Below are positions 49,808 through 61,870 of a stretch of DNA of 64,000 bases, in pieces. Where the stretch lies: contig CM035314.1 in NCBI GenBank assembly GCA_002900995.3, forward strand, positions 775,252 through 839,251, given 5' to 3'. Origin of the DNA: Ganoderma boninense. Lineage: Eukaryota; Basidiomycota; Agaricomycetes; Polyporales; Polyporaceae. Each line of letters begins with the position of its first letter. Within the stretch, counting starts at the first letter, position 1. Made by a program: the position numbers and the translations under genes. A model generated the notes under the pieces. It was given only the letters and a program-made list of their open reading frames with translations, had not been told where the DNA came from and ran no database searches.

Positions 49808-50531
49808 GTAAGTCATCAGACCACCATCACTGTGAGGACATAACATTGTACGCATCTTTACTATGAAAGGCTTACCAGAGCTTTTGAAGCAACTGACCAG
49901 CCTGAACGATGTCGTATTACTATACACCCCGACATTCTCCGTTCCTCGTGTTCTGTAGGGACTACAACGAGGTCTGCAGACCGAAGGGACTGTTCTGCCA
50001 AGCATACAGGAGGAATCCTGACCAGGGACCAAGTCCGACTACTCCCGCGAGAAGCATGATGGCCATGCCTTCTCTCATACAATCTGGAAATGCACAGCGG
50101 CGTGTATCTCTTGGCTACACTCCGATGTAGATAGCCGAACCCTACAACGGTACGTATTCTATGTTTCGTTCCACGCAAGCACGCATCTGATCCTCGTCCG
50201 ATGCGGGCGTGGTGATATGGCCTTCTCACCATCGCGGTATCCTCCGCTTGAACACGGCGCATATATCCACCCGACATAGTTCGGAACAAACGGACGTCAA
50301 ATTCGTCGTGAATAGGCTGCAGACACAGCTTCTTTATTCCCATCGCGGCCCCGGTGTCCCTGAAAAACCCCATAACGTACCAATGTTGTCAACATTGGAA
50401 GCAAAATCGACCCTGAACTGCCCGCGACGTGCTGTTCTGCTGGCACTACAAATGGGCCACCCAACATGACAGAGCGACAGGAGATCGTCCTCTCACCAGC
50501 TGTAGCCTCTCTCCAGTGACGACACTCGGGA
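49808..50531. other. spacer between the two M36 copies
   Basis: The final exon of copy 1 is expected here, but I see no trace of it. No other gene was recognised. Whatever removed that exon replaced it with about 700 bp of unrecognised sequence. Confidence 0.5.
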
Positions 50532-53500
50532 ATGCAATTCTTGTGCAAGTTCTTCCAGTCCGTCTTCCTAGCCCTCATGCTCCCGACCACCGCGGCGTCC
50601 TCCCCTTTACCGGTCAGCTTGAAGCACACGACTCTGCGGGTTCACGAGATCAGCCTTGGTGTCGTCATCAATAGCTTCCACCCCGAGTCGTTATTCGAGG
50701 CGAGCATCAATACCATGCATGGTTTCGAGGCTGATTAACTCACCCTGCGACTCGGAGCAGACATTCGGTGTGAGCGGAGTCGATCATCCGCTTTCCGTTC
50801 GGGATCAGTTCAACCTGAAGGACGCCGCCGTCTCTTATATCCAGTCCCGCATCAGGAAAAACCTCCATCCATAATGAGCGGTAATAAAAGATACTTGAGG
50901 GAAATTAGTGCGTTAGTCTAGATATCAAGGTCCCGGAACTGGAAGATTTAAACGAGGCATAATTATGGACTCAAAAGAGCCAATATTTCCCCACAACCAG
51001 GGATCACTTCTCGCTCACGCCATTCATACAAAGATCAGGGCGTACAAACACAATTCACATTGATGGTATTAATGGTAAAACAATACGTAGTAACAACAAC
51101 GGAACTGTACTACAAGATAAGCAAGCTACAACAGCTTCACAGGCGACATGGGCATCCTCCCGTGCACAAAGACATGACAATCAAACGACAGCCGAGGAGG
51201 AAACACTCAGGCTCACCAAGACAGAAACAGCGAAGCGTTACGCTGGGAAACACATGGATGGACATACCTGAAAGCACAGCACAGTTCCGCGACACCGAGT
51301 TAGAGCTTGAAGGTGGGAACCAGAGGGGGGCAAAGACCCGCATCGCCACTGACGAAAGGACGGGTAACAGGTATGAAAGGCTGTGCAGGCAGTCTGGCTT
51401 ATGGATCAGAGCGAGGACGACGAAAAGAATGTACAGCGAAACATACCGCAAGAGGGAACATCTGGATTCCGGAACAAGCGAGCTGAGACCAGCTGTGACG
51501 TCGTTGGGGTACACAGGGCCACGGGGTGCTCGATGAGAGTGGCGGAATCCTTGGCTGCGACCGCATTCAGTGTCGACTATATAACACAGGGGGAGCAGAC
51601 TGTGCCACTTACCAGAGCAGTGGGTCACTAGGCCACCACGTCACGACCTGCGCGAGCCATTGAACATCCAGACCAGATCACGCCGGACACCACCAAAGGA
51701 TGAAAACCCCTAGTTAAACCAGCAGACCAGCGAGACAAGCATTAGCTTGACAAAGGAACTCGGCAGCAGGATCGAGAAGGCTTTGCAGGGGATGGAGGCA
51801 TGGTGGAGGACGGAAACAAGAGACGACGAGCTGCGCAAGCGGAAGGAGTCGGAAGGACCGCTGTTCACTGACGCCCATGTTTAGGGCCGGCTCAAGCGGA
51901 CTTGGGGGAATGCTGTTGGCCGCTCGATTGAGAACGCCCCACTACAGCCCTTTTCCTGCCTTGCATTCAACGCGAAATTAATGTATGGCATTGGATACGA
52001 CGACGAGAGTCGTAATTTGTTGACAGGTAAGGGTTCATCACCAATAATTTCGATTAGACCCAATTAGTTTCCGGTATTCTAATTGATCACTCGTTAGCGT
52101 TGGAGGTTTTTCCTGATGCGTCTGAACGTCAGCGGGGACGCCGTCGACTTGAGAAAAGTGTTCACCAACGACGTCACGCAGCATGCATTTGTGCGACAGC
52201 AGATTGTAAGGATCTGCTGGCATCTTAATCTCGTCAAGTTCACAAACTTATAACACCGCATACATTGACTAGAACGGCATTCCTGTCGCGAACGCAGTCG
52301 CCAACATCGCGTTCAACAAGGCGAACAAAGTCGTTTCCTTCGGCTCGTCCTTCGTGACCCCCTGTAAGCCTATGTGGATCACTTGGTCAACATGTCATGT
52401 TTCTCACCACTTCGTGGCAGCCAAGGTACCTTCGACGACCCCCTCCATCTCCGTTGACGAAGCTATTGCCAAGGCTGAGAGGGCTCTCTCTGGAAAATTC
52501 AACGAGCACCCGCCAACCGTCGAGTTCGTTGTGACGAAGGACGGCTCGCTAGCCTTGACGCACGTAGTGCAGATCCAGAACGCTAAGACTGGCATATGGT
52601 TCGAGGCCTTCGTGGATGCGCACTCTGGGGAGCTTATCAAACTTACCGATTTCGTCGCCAAGGCGTCAGTGAGTGCCCCTTCAATACGGTATACGGTAAA
52701 GGTGTAACGGCACATATACTGACTAGCCGTATGGCGTCTAGTATCAGGTACTTCCTATCACGAAGGAGACAGTGCCTGAAGGCCTTGAGGACCTGACGGA
52801 CCCGCAGAACACCGCTGCTTCCCCGTTTGGTTGGCACAGCGACGGCACTACCTCGACCACAACCACCGAGTGCGTCTAGCTCACCTATCATTAGACTGCC
52901 ACGTTTTGACCATTTCATCGGCACTAGGGGAAACAACGCTGTCGCTTTCAAGGGCTCTGAGACGAACACAACTGCCGAATCCTCGGACGGTCTGAACTTC
53001 ATCTTCAGACAAGACCCGAGCCAGGACCCCACGACGCAGGAGAACGTCGACGCGGCGCGCACGAACGCGTTCTACGTCGTGAACACGATGCACGACATCT
53101 CGTACCTCTACGGGTTCACGGAGGCCAGCTTCAACTTCCAGACAAACAACTTCGGTAAGGGGGGCGAGGGGAACGACCGCGTGACGATCTCGGTGCAGGA
53201 TTCGGACGGTACCGACAACGGTGCGAGATGACCTGGTCTTCATGGGAGCCTGCAGTCCTTCAGTGTACTTATTGTTTATCGCAGCCGACTTCACAACACC
53301 CCCCGAGTGAGTGTCGTTCGCTGGTCCACCCCATGTACATGTACTGGATTACCGATGCATGTTTCGTTCAGCGGTCAGTCAGGACAGATGCGGATGTTCC
53401 TGTGGGACCTCACGAGCCCCGAGCGTGACGGAGCACTCGAGAACGACATCGTTGTCCACGAGAACACGCATGGGATTAGCAACAGGATGACCGGCGGTGG

Positions 53501-54394
53501 GACTGGGCGGTACGACATGTCCGATTTCTGTGTATCGAGAAGCATTACTGATCTTCGTCTGTTGAATTTCAGCTGCCTCCAGACAAACGAGGCGGCTGGT
53601 ATGGGCGAGGGATGGTCTGATGCCATGGCAGAGTACGCTCATCCGTAAGTTATTGGACACTTTAAGATATTGACAATCTTTGGCAGATGGACCGAGCAGA
53701 AGAATGCCACTATCGTCGACTATGTCATCGGAAAGTACGTCGCGAACAACCCGGCAGGCATACGCAGTCACCCGTACTCCACGGACGTGTAAGTGTTACG
53801 CACTACCAGTCAGTCAGTTATCCACAGATTTGCTGATCACGCACTGCGATTAGCCTCACGAACCCCCTGAGATACGGAAGCCTCCAAACATTGTTCGAAG
53901 TTCATAGTATGTGCACTGTTCTTTGCACAAAACCCTCGAACTTACTCTAGTAGCAATTGGCGAGGTATGGGCCAATATCCTGCACAACGTTTACGCTGCC
54001 CTTGTTGGTGCACACGGGTTCTCGGACACAGCGCACACTGATCCCACGTGAGCTCAACCTCTACGCTTTCCCATCGTATCCACGACTCACGACTACCCGT
54101 GTCTACAGGACGACTGGCGGTAACACCGTGTTCATGCACCTCTTCATGGACGCCTTCACCCTGCAGCCGTGCAACCCGACATGTACGTCTTCTCCTTTTC
54201 CACCTGAACCCAGTTTTAAGTACTTGCACTTTGTCTCGTTAGTCCCCAACGCTCGTGACGCATGGATTCAGGCCGACGCCAACCGATATGGGGGCGAGAA
54301 CTACTGCAGGCTCTGGACTGCGTTTGCGTCCCGCGGCCTGGGCATCTACGCCGTTAACCACAAGAACAACTTCGACACGCCCGCCGGCTGTTAA
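50532..54394 (+). pseudogene. fungalysin (M36) metalloprotease copy 2, interrupted by an inverted-repeat insertion
   Basis: Tandem paralogue of copy 1. Exon 1 (MQFLCKFFQSVFLALML signal, SLKHTTLRVHE) and part of exon 2 (DHPLSVRDQFNLKDAAVSYI) run to 50849. A 1269-bp insertion follows, then the frame resumes at 52119 with LNVSGDAVDLRKVFTND. The rest is complete: [55 protein letters not shown], the zinc site HENTH (HExxH) in [18 protein letters not shown], the third ligand in [27 protein letters not shown], and a last exon ending NNFDTPAGC at 54394. The insertion brings stops in all useful frames, so no full-length enzyme is expected. Without it the locus would look functional. The first intron appears to use a GC donor (GAG then GCGAGC at 50701). 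Confidence 0.85.
50850..52118. mobile_element. 1269-bp non-autonomous DNA-transposon-like insertion with terminal inverted repeats
   Basis: The left end begins CATCAGGAAAAACCTCCA (50850-50867), and the right end is its perfect reverse complement (52101-52118). Weaker similarity between the ends continues for about 35 nt. CG flanks both sides (50848-50849 and 52119-52120), so a 2-bp CG target duplication is possible, although CG is self-complementary and could be part of the TIR. Removing the element and one CG restores the M36 frame exactly across the gap (QSR then LNVSG). The internal frames (such as 51060-51536) match no transposase I know. Superfamily unassigned. Confidence 0.85.
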
Positions 54395-55049
54395 TGCAGT
54401 TTCTACATAGCAGAGGGGCGAGAGGAAGTGAGCCTGCGGGCAATTACTTAACCACGGCCAGCAGATGAACAGGTCGGGGATCACATGAAAGGATATGTGT
54501 GAGGGATCATGATCAAATGTACCATTACATTTCACAGCTGCATTAGTCTCAACCTGAACGTGATGAATGCTTGAAAGTCCGACTAGTACCCGCCACCATG
54601 GATAGGTTAACCGCATCCCATAGCAATAGCAAATAACATCCATGGTTGAAAGGGGGGAAAGGTAGATGATTAGCTATAGATAACAATATTTACACCAAGG
54701 ACAATAGCTGCCTGCAATGTGGTGCGACATACAGTGGGTGTAGGAGGTTGGAGGTGCAAATGATTGTGCGAGCTCGAAGTGAGGAGAGCAAGAGGGAAGT
54801 CACAAGTGCGGACTGCTAGTGTCCCTTCATACCCCAAGAATAACGAGAGGATAGAATGAAACTGAAACGACAATATACATCATGGATGGTTCACAAAAGC
54901 AACGACATCACGCGCACGCGGACGAAGAAACGTTCGCGGATACGGATGCGAACCAAAAGGGGAAGCGCGCACGCACAAATCCAAGACAACCCCACCGCGT
55001 TCCGCCCATAGCAAGCAGCTCACCCATATCACGACCACGAGCGAAGGGC
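54395..55049. other. convergent intergenic region
   Basis: It lies between the stop of M36 copy 2 (plus) and the stop of the surface-protein gene (minus). It is AT-rich near 54650-54900, and no gene was recognised. Confidence 0.45.
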
Positions 55050-56587
55050 CTAGTGCAGATCCAACAGCCGATACGGCGGCGGCTGTCCCATCCCCACGTC
55101 CCACGGGTCGAACGTGTCCTGGCTTGGACTAGTACGCGTAGGCTCGCGCGGGTGGCTAGGCAAAGGAGGGACAGGTGGCGGGGGAAGCGGTCTTGGAGCG
55201 CCCGACCTTGTCCCGGCCGTCGTCGACGGCCGCGATGACGGCAAGCTGGTGGCGGGCGACCCAACCAGCTGCAACGCGGTATCTGTCCTGGCTTCAGCGC
55301 CAGCGCCTGCCCGGCGCGCGTTGGACACGGACGCAAAGATCGCGAGCTGCTCCTCCACGTCAAGCGGAGGCTTCTCGATAGACCCCGGTCTCCGTTGCTG
55401 CTGTTGCCGCCGCCTGCGGTTCACGCGCAGGGGAAGCGTGAGGGGCAGCGGAGGGGGCGGGTGATCGCGGTCGAACACGGGCACGGCGGGCGAGGGCGGC
55501 GCTGTGGCGTGCACTGAGAGCGAGTCGCGGATGGTGTGTGATGACGCGGACGACGCAGCAGATGTGTTCCGGGCATGGCGGAGGAGCGTCAACTCTGAAT
55601 TCCACACTGCTTCGTCCGCGTGGGGATATGTGGCTGTGCGTGGGTACCCGAGGTCGTCGTAGCTGCGACTGTGACCATGTCTGTGTCCGTGCGCATCTGC
55701 GTCGCCCTCGTACTCGAACCTGCTTGATGACCAGGAACGCGCGAACTCGATGTCAGACGGTGGGCGGCGGTGGATGGAACGCCTCGTCCTCCTCGTACCG
55801 GGTGTGCGGGAAGCCGTGTGGGGGAGGATAGCAGTCTGGGCTTCGATGTCGTCATCGTCCCGCCGCCAGTGTCTCTGGCGGCCGGGCCGCTGTCTGAGTC
55901 GGGGAGATTGGGGAGGTGACGACGGGTTCGTACGGGCATAGAAGGGTCGGGGGGCAACCATCTCTTTGTGGGCCTGCTTTCTACGGCGGTACAGGACAAT
56001 GAGGCGCCAGATGAGGATGGAGAGGAGAAAAGCGCCTAGGACACTGAAAGATGCGGCAAGCACAACTGTGCGATGCTTGGTGTCGCTATAGGGGTAAAGA
56101 GCGCATTAGGGATTACAATTTAAGGCGCGAAAGGTCATGATTGAGAAGGAGGGCGTGCGCACGTTTCACCATTTGAAGGAGAGTCACTTCTGTGAGACAG
56201 GTATGCGTAATCCATAGCGTATCTTATTGCACAGAATAAAAACGCACCCATTATCATCCGAAACAATACTACTAAGGACTTGAGAGTAGGCAATGCTCAT
56301 CCTCGAACCAGACCTGTTGTTGGGCAGGGGGTTGTTCTGGACGCGCAAGGTATGTGATCCTTCCTGGAGGCCAGATTTTGTATAAAGAACGTGGACATCG
56401 GAAACGAGTGGGGCGATGTTGGTGTTAGGAACAACAGGTGTATATGCCCATCCGTCGATAGAGATGGAGAGCGGAGCGCTGTATTGTCCCAGATATCCAT
56501 AGAGGGTTACGCCAGAACCTAAACATGGACGCCACCATGACCAAGTCAGGTCCAATGTTGTCGAAACAAGAGAGAGAAAATTGTACC
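55050..56587 (-). CDS. single-pass membrane protein with beta-rich ectodomain and disordered cytosolic tail (5' end not resolved)
   Basis: Exon 56587-56248 encodes an ectodomain (GVTLYGYLGQYSAPLSISID, TKSGLQEGSHTLRV, SRMSIAYSQVL) like the small beta-sandwich modules found before one membrane helix in many Agaricomycete proteins of unknown function. It is spliced (intron 56247-56086) to exon 56085-55050, which gives DTKHRTVVLAASFSVLGAFL as the membrane helix, then a basic stop (YRRRKQAHKE). About 300 disordered residues follow, rich in Arg, Ser and Pro, with a His run and a C-terminal Pro cluster. The N-terminus is missing from this model: exon 56587 starts after an acceptor, and the assembly gap at 56655-56754 probably hides upstream exons. 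WWRPCLG may mark a short unrecognised intron. Function unknown; a sensor or adhesion role would be a guess. Confidence 0.65.
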
Positions 56588-56654
56588 CTGTCAAAAGTGC
56601 ACACGCTCAGCGCTCAAGCATGAGACTAACGAACGGACGACAAACCGTGAAGTT

Positions 56655-56754
56655 NNNNNNNNNNNNNNNNNNNNNNNNNNNNNNNNNNNNNNNNNNNNNN
56701 NNNNNNNNNNNNNNNNNNNNNNNNNNNNNNNNNNNNNNNNNNNNNNNNNNNNNN
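56655..56754. other. assembly gap (100 N)
   Basis: Exactly 100 Ns, the usual placeholder for a gap of unknown size. It falls between the 5' side of the surface-protein gene and the 3' end of the eIF3a gene. Confidence 0.99.
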
Positions 56755-56928
56755 GAATGAGGTGGAATGGAACAGGAGGAGACCGGGTCGGGGTAGAGGG
56801 ATTGGGATGGGAAGAGGTTCTCGAAATTAGGAAATCCGAATGCACATAACTCAATGCAGCAAGCGTAAAGCAAGGACAACAGCCCTTCAACGTACAACCA
56901 TCCCGGCGCGACAAGTGACATAAGATGC

Positions 56929-59900
56929 CTACGCGGCCTTGCGGGCCTGGAGGCGCGAACCTCTCCAAACCTTCTTCTCGACAGTCTGGAAGCCGTCGCC
57001 GTCCTTTGAAGGCTCCTCCCGGGCAGGCGGTGGCACTGCAGGAGATGCAGGCCTGGCGGGGGTAGCGTCGCCGGGGGCAGCACCCTGCTGCTTGGCGGCC
57101 TCACGGGCCCTCCATCCACCACTAGCTCCTCCGAGGCCCCCAGGGCGGTACTTGCCTGCGGCAGGCGCAGGGCTCTCGGACCTGGGCGGGGTGTCGATCC
57201 CGGCGCGCCCAGAGGGCACACCTGACCGCCGCCAGGTGTTCGTTTCCTCGCGAACCGGAGCACGAGCCGGGGCAGGGGGGGCCTGTGTGGCAGACTTGCG
57301 CTCGGCCTGTCTCCGCATCGCCGCCTCCTCGCGCTCTTGCTGCTTACGAGCGGCCTCCATAGCCTGCTGACGCTCTTCCTCTCTCGCCTTGCGCTGAGCG
57401 GCAAGGCGCTCCTCTTCCTCGCGCTTCTTCTCTTCCTCCGCGGCTTGGGCTGCAGCCTCCTCTTCTGCTTTGCGCTCCTCCTCGGCAATGCGTTCTGTAA
57501 ACGCAAGATATCAAAACCTGAATTCGCAAGCGAAAAAAGGACAAACGACGGACCTGCCTCCAACCGAGCCTCTTCTTCCTCCTGCTCGCGCTGTATCCTT
57601 TCCTCCTCCTCCAAGCGCTGGCGTTCTTCCTCGCGGTCCTTGAGCACGGCCGCCCGGCGCTTCGCCTTCTCGTCCTCCATCTTCTTCGTCGCGAGCTCCT
57701 TCTTCTTTGCGAACTCCTCCCCGCGGCGTGCGCTGATCATTTCCTTCATCGTCGCAAAGTCGCTCACCATGCGCGCCATGCGCCGCTTCGTCTCGACATC
57801 CTGCTGGTGCCCCTGGCGGTGCGCCTCCAGCCGTGCCTTCTGCGACGCCTCGAACACAATGCGGTCGTTGGCCTGCTGCAGCTCGTAGTCCTTCGCGAGC
57901 AGCGGTCGCTCGTCCTTGCGGTACGCGCGCTCGACGTGGTCCAGGCGCTTCGAGAGCACACGCATCTTCTCGTTGAGCTCCTTCTTCTCCTTCTCCAGCT
58001 GCTCGACCTGGAGCCGCATGAGATTGTCCGTGCTGAGGCTCTCCATATCCTACGCCGAGACTGTGAGTGCCCATGACCAGAGGAATGGAAAATAGCCACC
58101 CACGTTGATGTCGACCTTGAGAGTACCCTTCTCCTTCAAGCTCTGCGCGAGCTTCTTCGCCTCCTCGACACGGATATTCTCGATCTCCCGGCGCGCCCGT
58201 TCCACCTCCTTGTTCCGCAAGTCCTGCGCAGCCCGGCGGGCCTCGTCCTCCTGGTGCTTCCGCATCATCTCCGCCCGCCGGCTCGCTTCTTCCTTCTCCT
58301 TGCGCACCGACAGCTCCGATACGAGCTCTCGCCGCCGCGCCACCAACGCACGCCGGATCTGCAGCGCCTTGCGTTCTGCCTGCGCGGCGGATACCAGTGC
58401 GGCGAACTTCTCCTGCTGTTCCTCCTCAGCGACGGGGGTAGGGGGCTCAAGCGCCGTGAGCGAGTTGTGCAGCGTGAGCGCGATGCTGCCCAGGCGGTTG
58501 CGCACGAATTCGGAGGTGGACGGCTGTACCGCGCCGAGGGCTGCAGCAGACGTTGACGAGCTGGGGTCCTCGACCGCAGCGAACGCGCTGTCGGCGAAAG
58601 TGATGCTGCCCACGGCGTGGTCTACCCGGACATTCAGCTCGCCACGGCGGGCGCAGCCCATCACGTACGCCTCAATCTGCTCGTCGTCGTAGGTCCCCTC
58701 CGCAGCGACGGAGCGGAGCGGCGCGGCGAGCTCGAGCAGGTTGCTGATCTTGATCGTGCTGTACACCTGCGAGAGCTGAGACAGGAGGCGGGAGAGGACC
58801 GCACGCTGGAGCAGCGGGACGTAGGAGGCATACGAGGCGTCAGCAGCGAGGGACTGCAAAAGAGGGGTGACGGAGGAGCTGAGGGTAAGAGGGTCGAAGG
58901 TGACCTGCAAAACACTATACAGCTCCTTCACAGTCTCCGGGGAGAGCTTGAGCGCATTGCGCGACAACTGGACAGCGAAGTGAGCGGCCAAAGAACCACG
59001 TCGGGAATGTACGCACTCACAGCTTCACGCAGCAGACCAGAGCGAGTGGGCGTCCTGGTCAGCCCGAGCAAGGCGCTCAAGCGAGCATTCTTGCCCTTCG
59101 ATTCCTCGGCTCCCTCCTCGCCATGGATTCCGACGGGGACAGCGAGCGCGCTGACAAGCACCTGCCCAGCTAACCTGCCGAGCTCCTCCTCGGACTTGCC
59201 GCCCATCGCAGTCACGACGGCGTAGTACCGGCCCCACGCAGCAGCATGGTACAGGGCGTTCCCGCTCATGAGGAAGATCTTCGTGAGCTTCTCGTAGTAG
59301 TTGGCCATCATGGCCGGCCGGGGCGCCTTCTTCGCCATCGTAAGGAGGTTGTGGACATCCTCGACGGAGCGGAACGCCTCCTGCCAGAGCTCGAGCTCCA
59401 CGGACGTGTTGAGCTGCGCGAAGCGGGTATCCAGATGGTGCTGGAGGGTATCGGGATCGGACAGGTTGATGGAGTGGGGCTGGTGCGCATACTTGGCGAC
59501 GTTGCCGAGGTGCAGCCGGAGGGTTTCGCACAGGCGGCGAAACTCGACTTTGCGCTGGTGCTTCAAGCAGAACTTGAAGGCTTGCTGGGCGATTTGCTAC
59601 GCAGGCGGCCGTATTACTTCGTGTTTAGGGATCTAGAACAGACGGCGACGCACCTGGTAGATGATCTCGAGCCTAGCATTGTTTTTCAGGGTCTCCAGAG
59701 CGGTGCGGTAGCTCTCCCACAGGAACTTGAGCCAAGGCGTTACGAGGGCCCTGTCGGTCCTGTCCTTGGTCTGATCGCCGCTGACGGCGCCGAGAAGGAT
59801 GCTCTCCGGGGTCTCGCTGGCCTCGAGATCGTCCACATCGAGCGCGACGGCCTTGTCGGCCTTTTCCTGGGCCTCCTGCACCTTCGCATCGGAGAGCTGG

Positions 59901-60181
59901 ATGAAGCGGTTTACGACGACTTCAATAGACGCTACGCTTGTATTCTGGGCAATGTTCTTGTATTGCATGAGACCCTCCTTCGCAGTGCGGCCCTTGCGAA
60001 GTTCGACACAGAGCTCGATAAACCGGAGCATGATGGGCTCGAGCGATGCGAGAGGCGTCGAGCGGAATCGTTTCGAAGAGAACATCTCGGTGAGTGATTG
60101 GAGGGCAGCATGGGTCTGTCCGACGGAGACGAGCCCCTCGGCCTGCTTGAGGACTGTCTCGGGCTTGGAAAAGGGCGCCAT
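56929..60181 (-). CDS. TIF32: translation initiation factor eIF3 subunit a
   Basis: Largest scaffold subunit of eIF3, which recruits mRNA and eIFs to the 40S ribosome. Five exons (60181-59654, 59596-59021, 58967-58104, 58049-57554, 57494-56929) encode 1009 aa, normal for fungi. The start is [17 protein letters not shown]. The N-terminal helical repeat half includes [36 protein letters not shown] and [15 protein letters not shown]. The PCI region (about 400-530) has [20 protein letters not shown]. The spectrin-like half has [18 protein letters not shown] and [21 protein letters not shown] very long Glu/Arg helix leads to a Pro/Ala tail ending SRLQARKAA. All junctions keep frame. It is divergent from BUD32 across about 580 bp. 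Confidence 0.95.
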
Positions 60182-60762
60182 GGCGGGCGATTTTGGGGAG
60201 CAGCGTCGGCGAGGGCGTCGTCGAAGGCGTCGAGGACGATGGATATGCGAAAAGTTGGCCGCAGGCTGTGGGCCAGTCATTTCCGGCACCGTCTGCAAGA
60301 TAAGGTTCAAAAGATCTAAGCTCCGACTCATTCTCAGTCATAGACGCCCGATTCGGCAGCAGGGCCAGATGGTTCCGGGTCAGCAGCTTCTGCTAGCCAG
60401 TGTGTCCCTAACCCGGCAGCTGCTCAGATTTTCCCCCATAAAGTGTCTTTGGATGTTTGGATGAATAGGTCCCATAGAAAAACCAGGTAAACCGTCTTGA
60501 TACCAACATCTTCCGTAAGAATGAGGATAGTGGAATCTCAAGCTTATTACTATAAATCGAAGCCATGTATCGTGACGATGGAGTTCACATTCGTCGCTTC
60601 CACATTTCACTCTTTCGGCCGTAGTGAGAGTCTTATTGGAACGGGTCAATGCAGCGCAAGACTGGACGAGAGTAAGTAAGAGAGTGATATGCTGTGGCTG
60701 TGCTAATACAATCAAAGTCTCCGGTCTTGCGACTTGACGGCGGACCTTGCACCTAAACCACC
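60182..60762. promoter_or_regulatory. divergent promoter region, eIF3a / BUD32
   Basis: These 581 bp lie between the two start codons. No clear TATA box is seen. A small upstream frame occurs but has no recognisable features. Promoter function is inferred from position. Confidence 0.45.
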
Positions 60763-61870
60763 ATGGCTAAGACCAATTCAGCGTCACTAAGACTCCTCGA
60801 GTCATCCGAGAAAATATCTCAAGGTGCCGAAGCGGTCAGCGTGATCAGCGAGCTCGTCCAGGACGCAACTGACCTTGCTTCACATCACAGAAAATCTATA
60901 GGACACGGCTTCATCCTGTGCCTGCATCTCCCACATCGGGGTCAACCACAGACGGAGACAATGTGCTGTTGAAGCATCGCTTTCATAAACAATATCGGCA
61001 TCCAAGCCTAGACACCTCCTTGACGAAGTCCCGCGTCGCCGGTGAGGCGCGTGCGCTGATCAAGTGCCTACGGTGCGTGCGAGCCGCGCCAACTCTTCAT
61101 GGTTCTCGTAGGATCAGGTGCTGACCGCTAGTACATGTAGATCAGGTGTGAATGTCCCTGGCATCCGAATGGTCGACGCGACCGAGGGTATCCTCGGGAT
61201 CGAGTGGATCGACGGCAAGAGCGTCCGCTTCCTCCTCGGTGGCGGTGCCGAGGACGAAGAAGAGATCATCGAGGACGGCGACATTCCTGAGGACGAGGCC
61301 GATGAAGGCGAAGACGAGGACCTCCTCAAGGAGTACGGCGTATCTGAAGGTATATCCGAAACGGCTTTATGTCCGGCCAACGGCTGATTCATTCCTTTCC
61401 CTAGACGTCGTAATGGACATGATCGGGACAGAGATCGCAAAGATGCACCTGGCCGACATCATCCACGGAGACCTCACGACGTCCAACATGATGCTCCGAC
61501 ATCCTTCGTCGCCGAGGGGCCTACAACTGGTGCCCTTCAAAGTCCCTCCTCCGTCGCCGATTATGACTAAACTGACTATATGCAGGTGCTGATCGACTTC
61601 GGGCTGGCATACATGTCCACTCTCGTCGAGGACAAAGCCGTCGACCTCTACGTACTCGAGCGTGCGTTCTCGTCCACACACCCGGCCTCTGAGCCCCTCT
61701 TCGCGGGAGTGCTGAAGGCATATGAGAAGAAGATGGGCAAGAACTGGACGGCGATCTCCCGTCGACTGGAAGACGGTAAGTGTTCCAACGATGTCGGTTC
61801 GTGTTGCATTGCAAACGACATCTGCCCGACAGTGCGGCTACGTGGGCGAAAGCGCAGCATGGTGGGCTAG
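60763..61870 (+). CDS. BUD32: Bud32/PRPK-type kinase, KEOPS (EKC) complex subunit
   Basis: Atypical small kinase/ATPase that activates Kae1 for t6A37 modification of tRNA. Six exons (60763-60834, 60891-61072, 61141-61349, 61405-61529, 61586-61775, 61833-61870) encode 271 aa. The glycine-rich-loop equivalent ISQGAEAKIYR is formed by splicing exons 1 and 2. The sequence KQYRHPSLDTSLTKSRVAGEA is typical of the family. The catalytic loop HGDLTTSNMML (Asp177, Asn182) and the metal-binding DFG (Asp200) are present. The C-terminus VRLRGRKRSMVG matches the conserved basic tail. An acidic insert of about 45 residues before DVVMDMIGTEIAKMH is longer than in yeast and is probably a disordered loop. No lesion seen. 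Confidence 0.94.

Noticed and set aside
51060..51536. 158-codon frame inside the 1.27-kb insertion as a transposase
   Set aside because: No DDE or other transposase motif was recognised, the size is too small, and an opposite-strand frame of similar length overlaps it.
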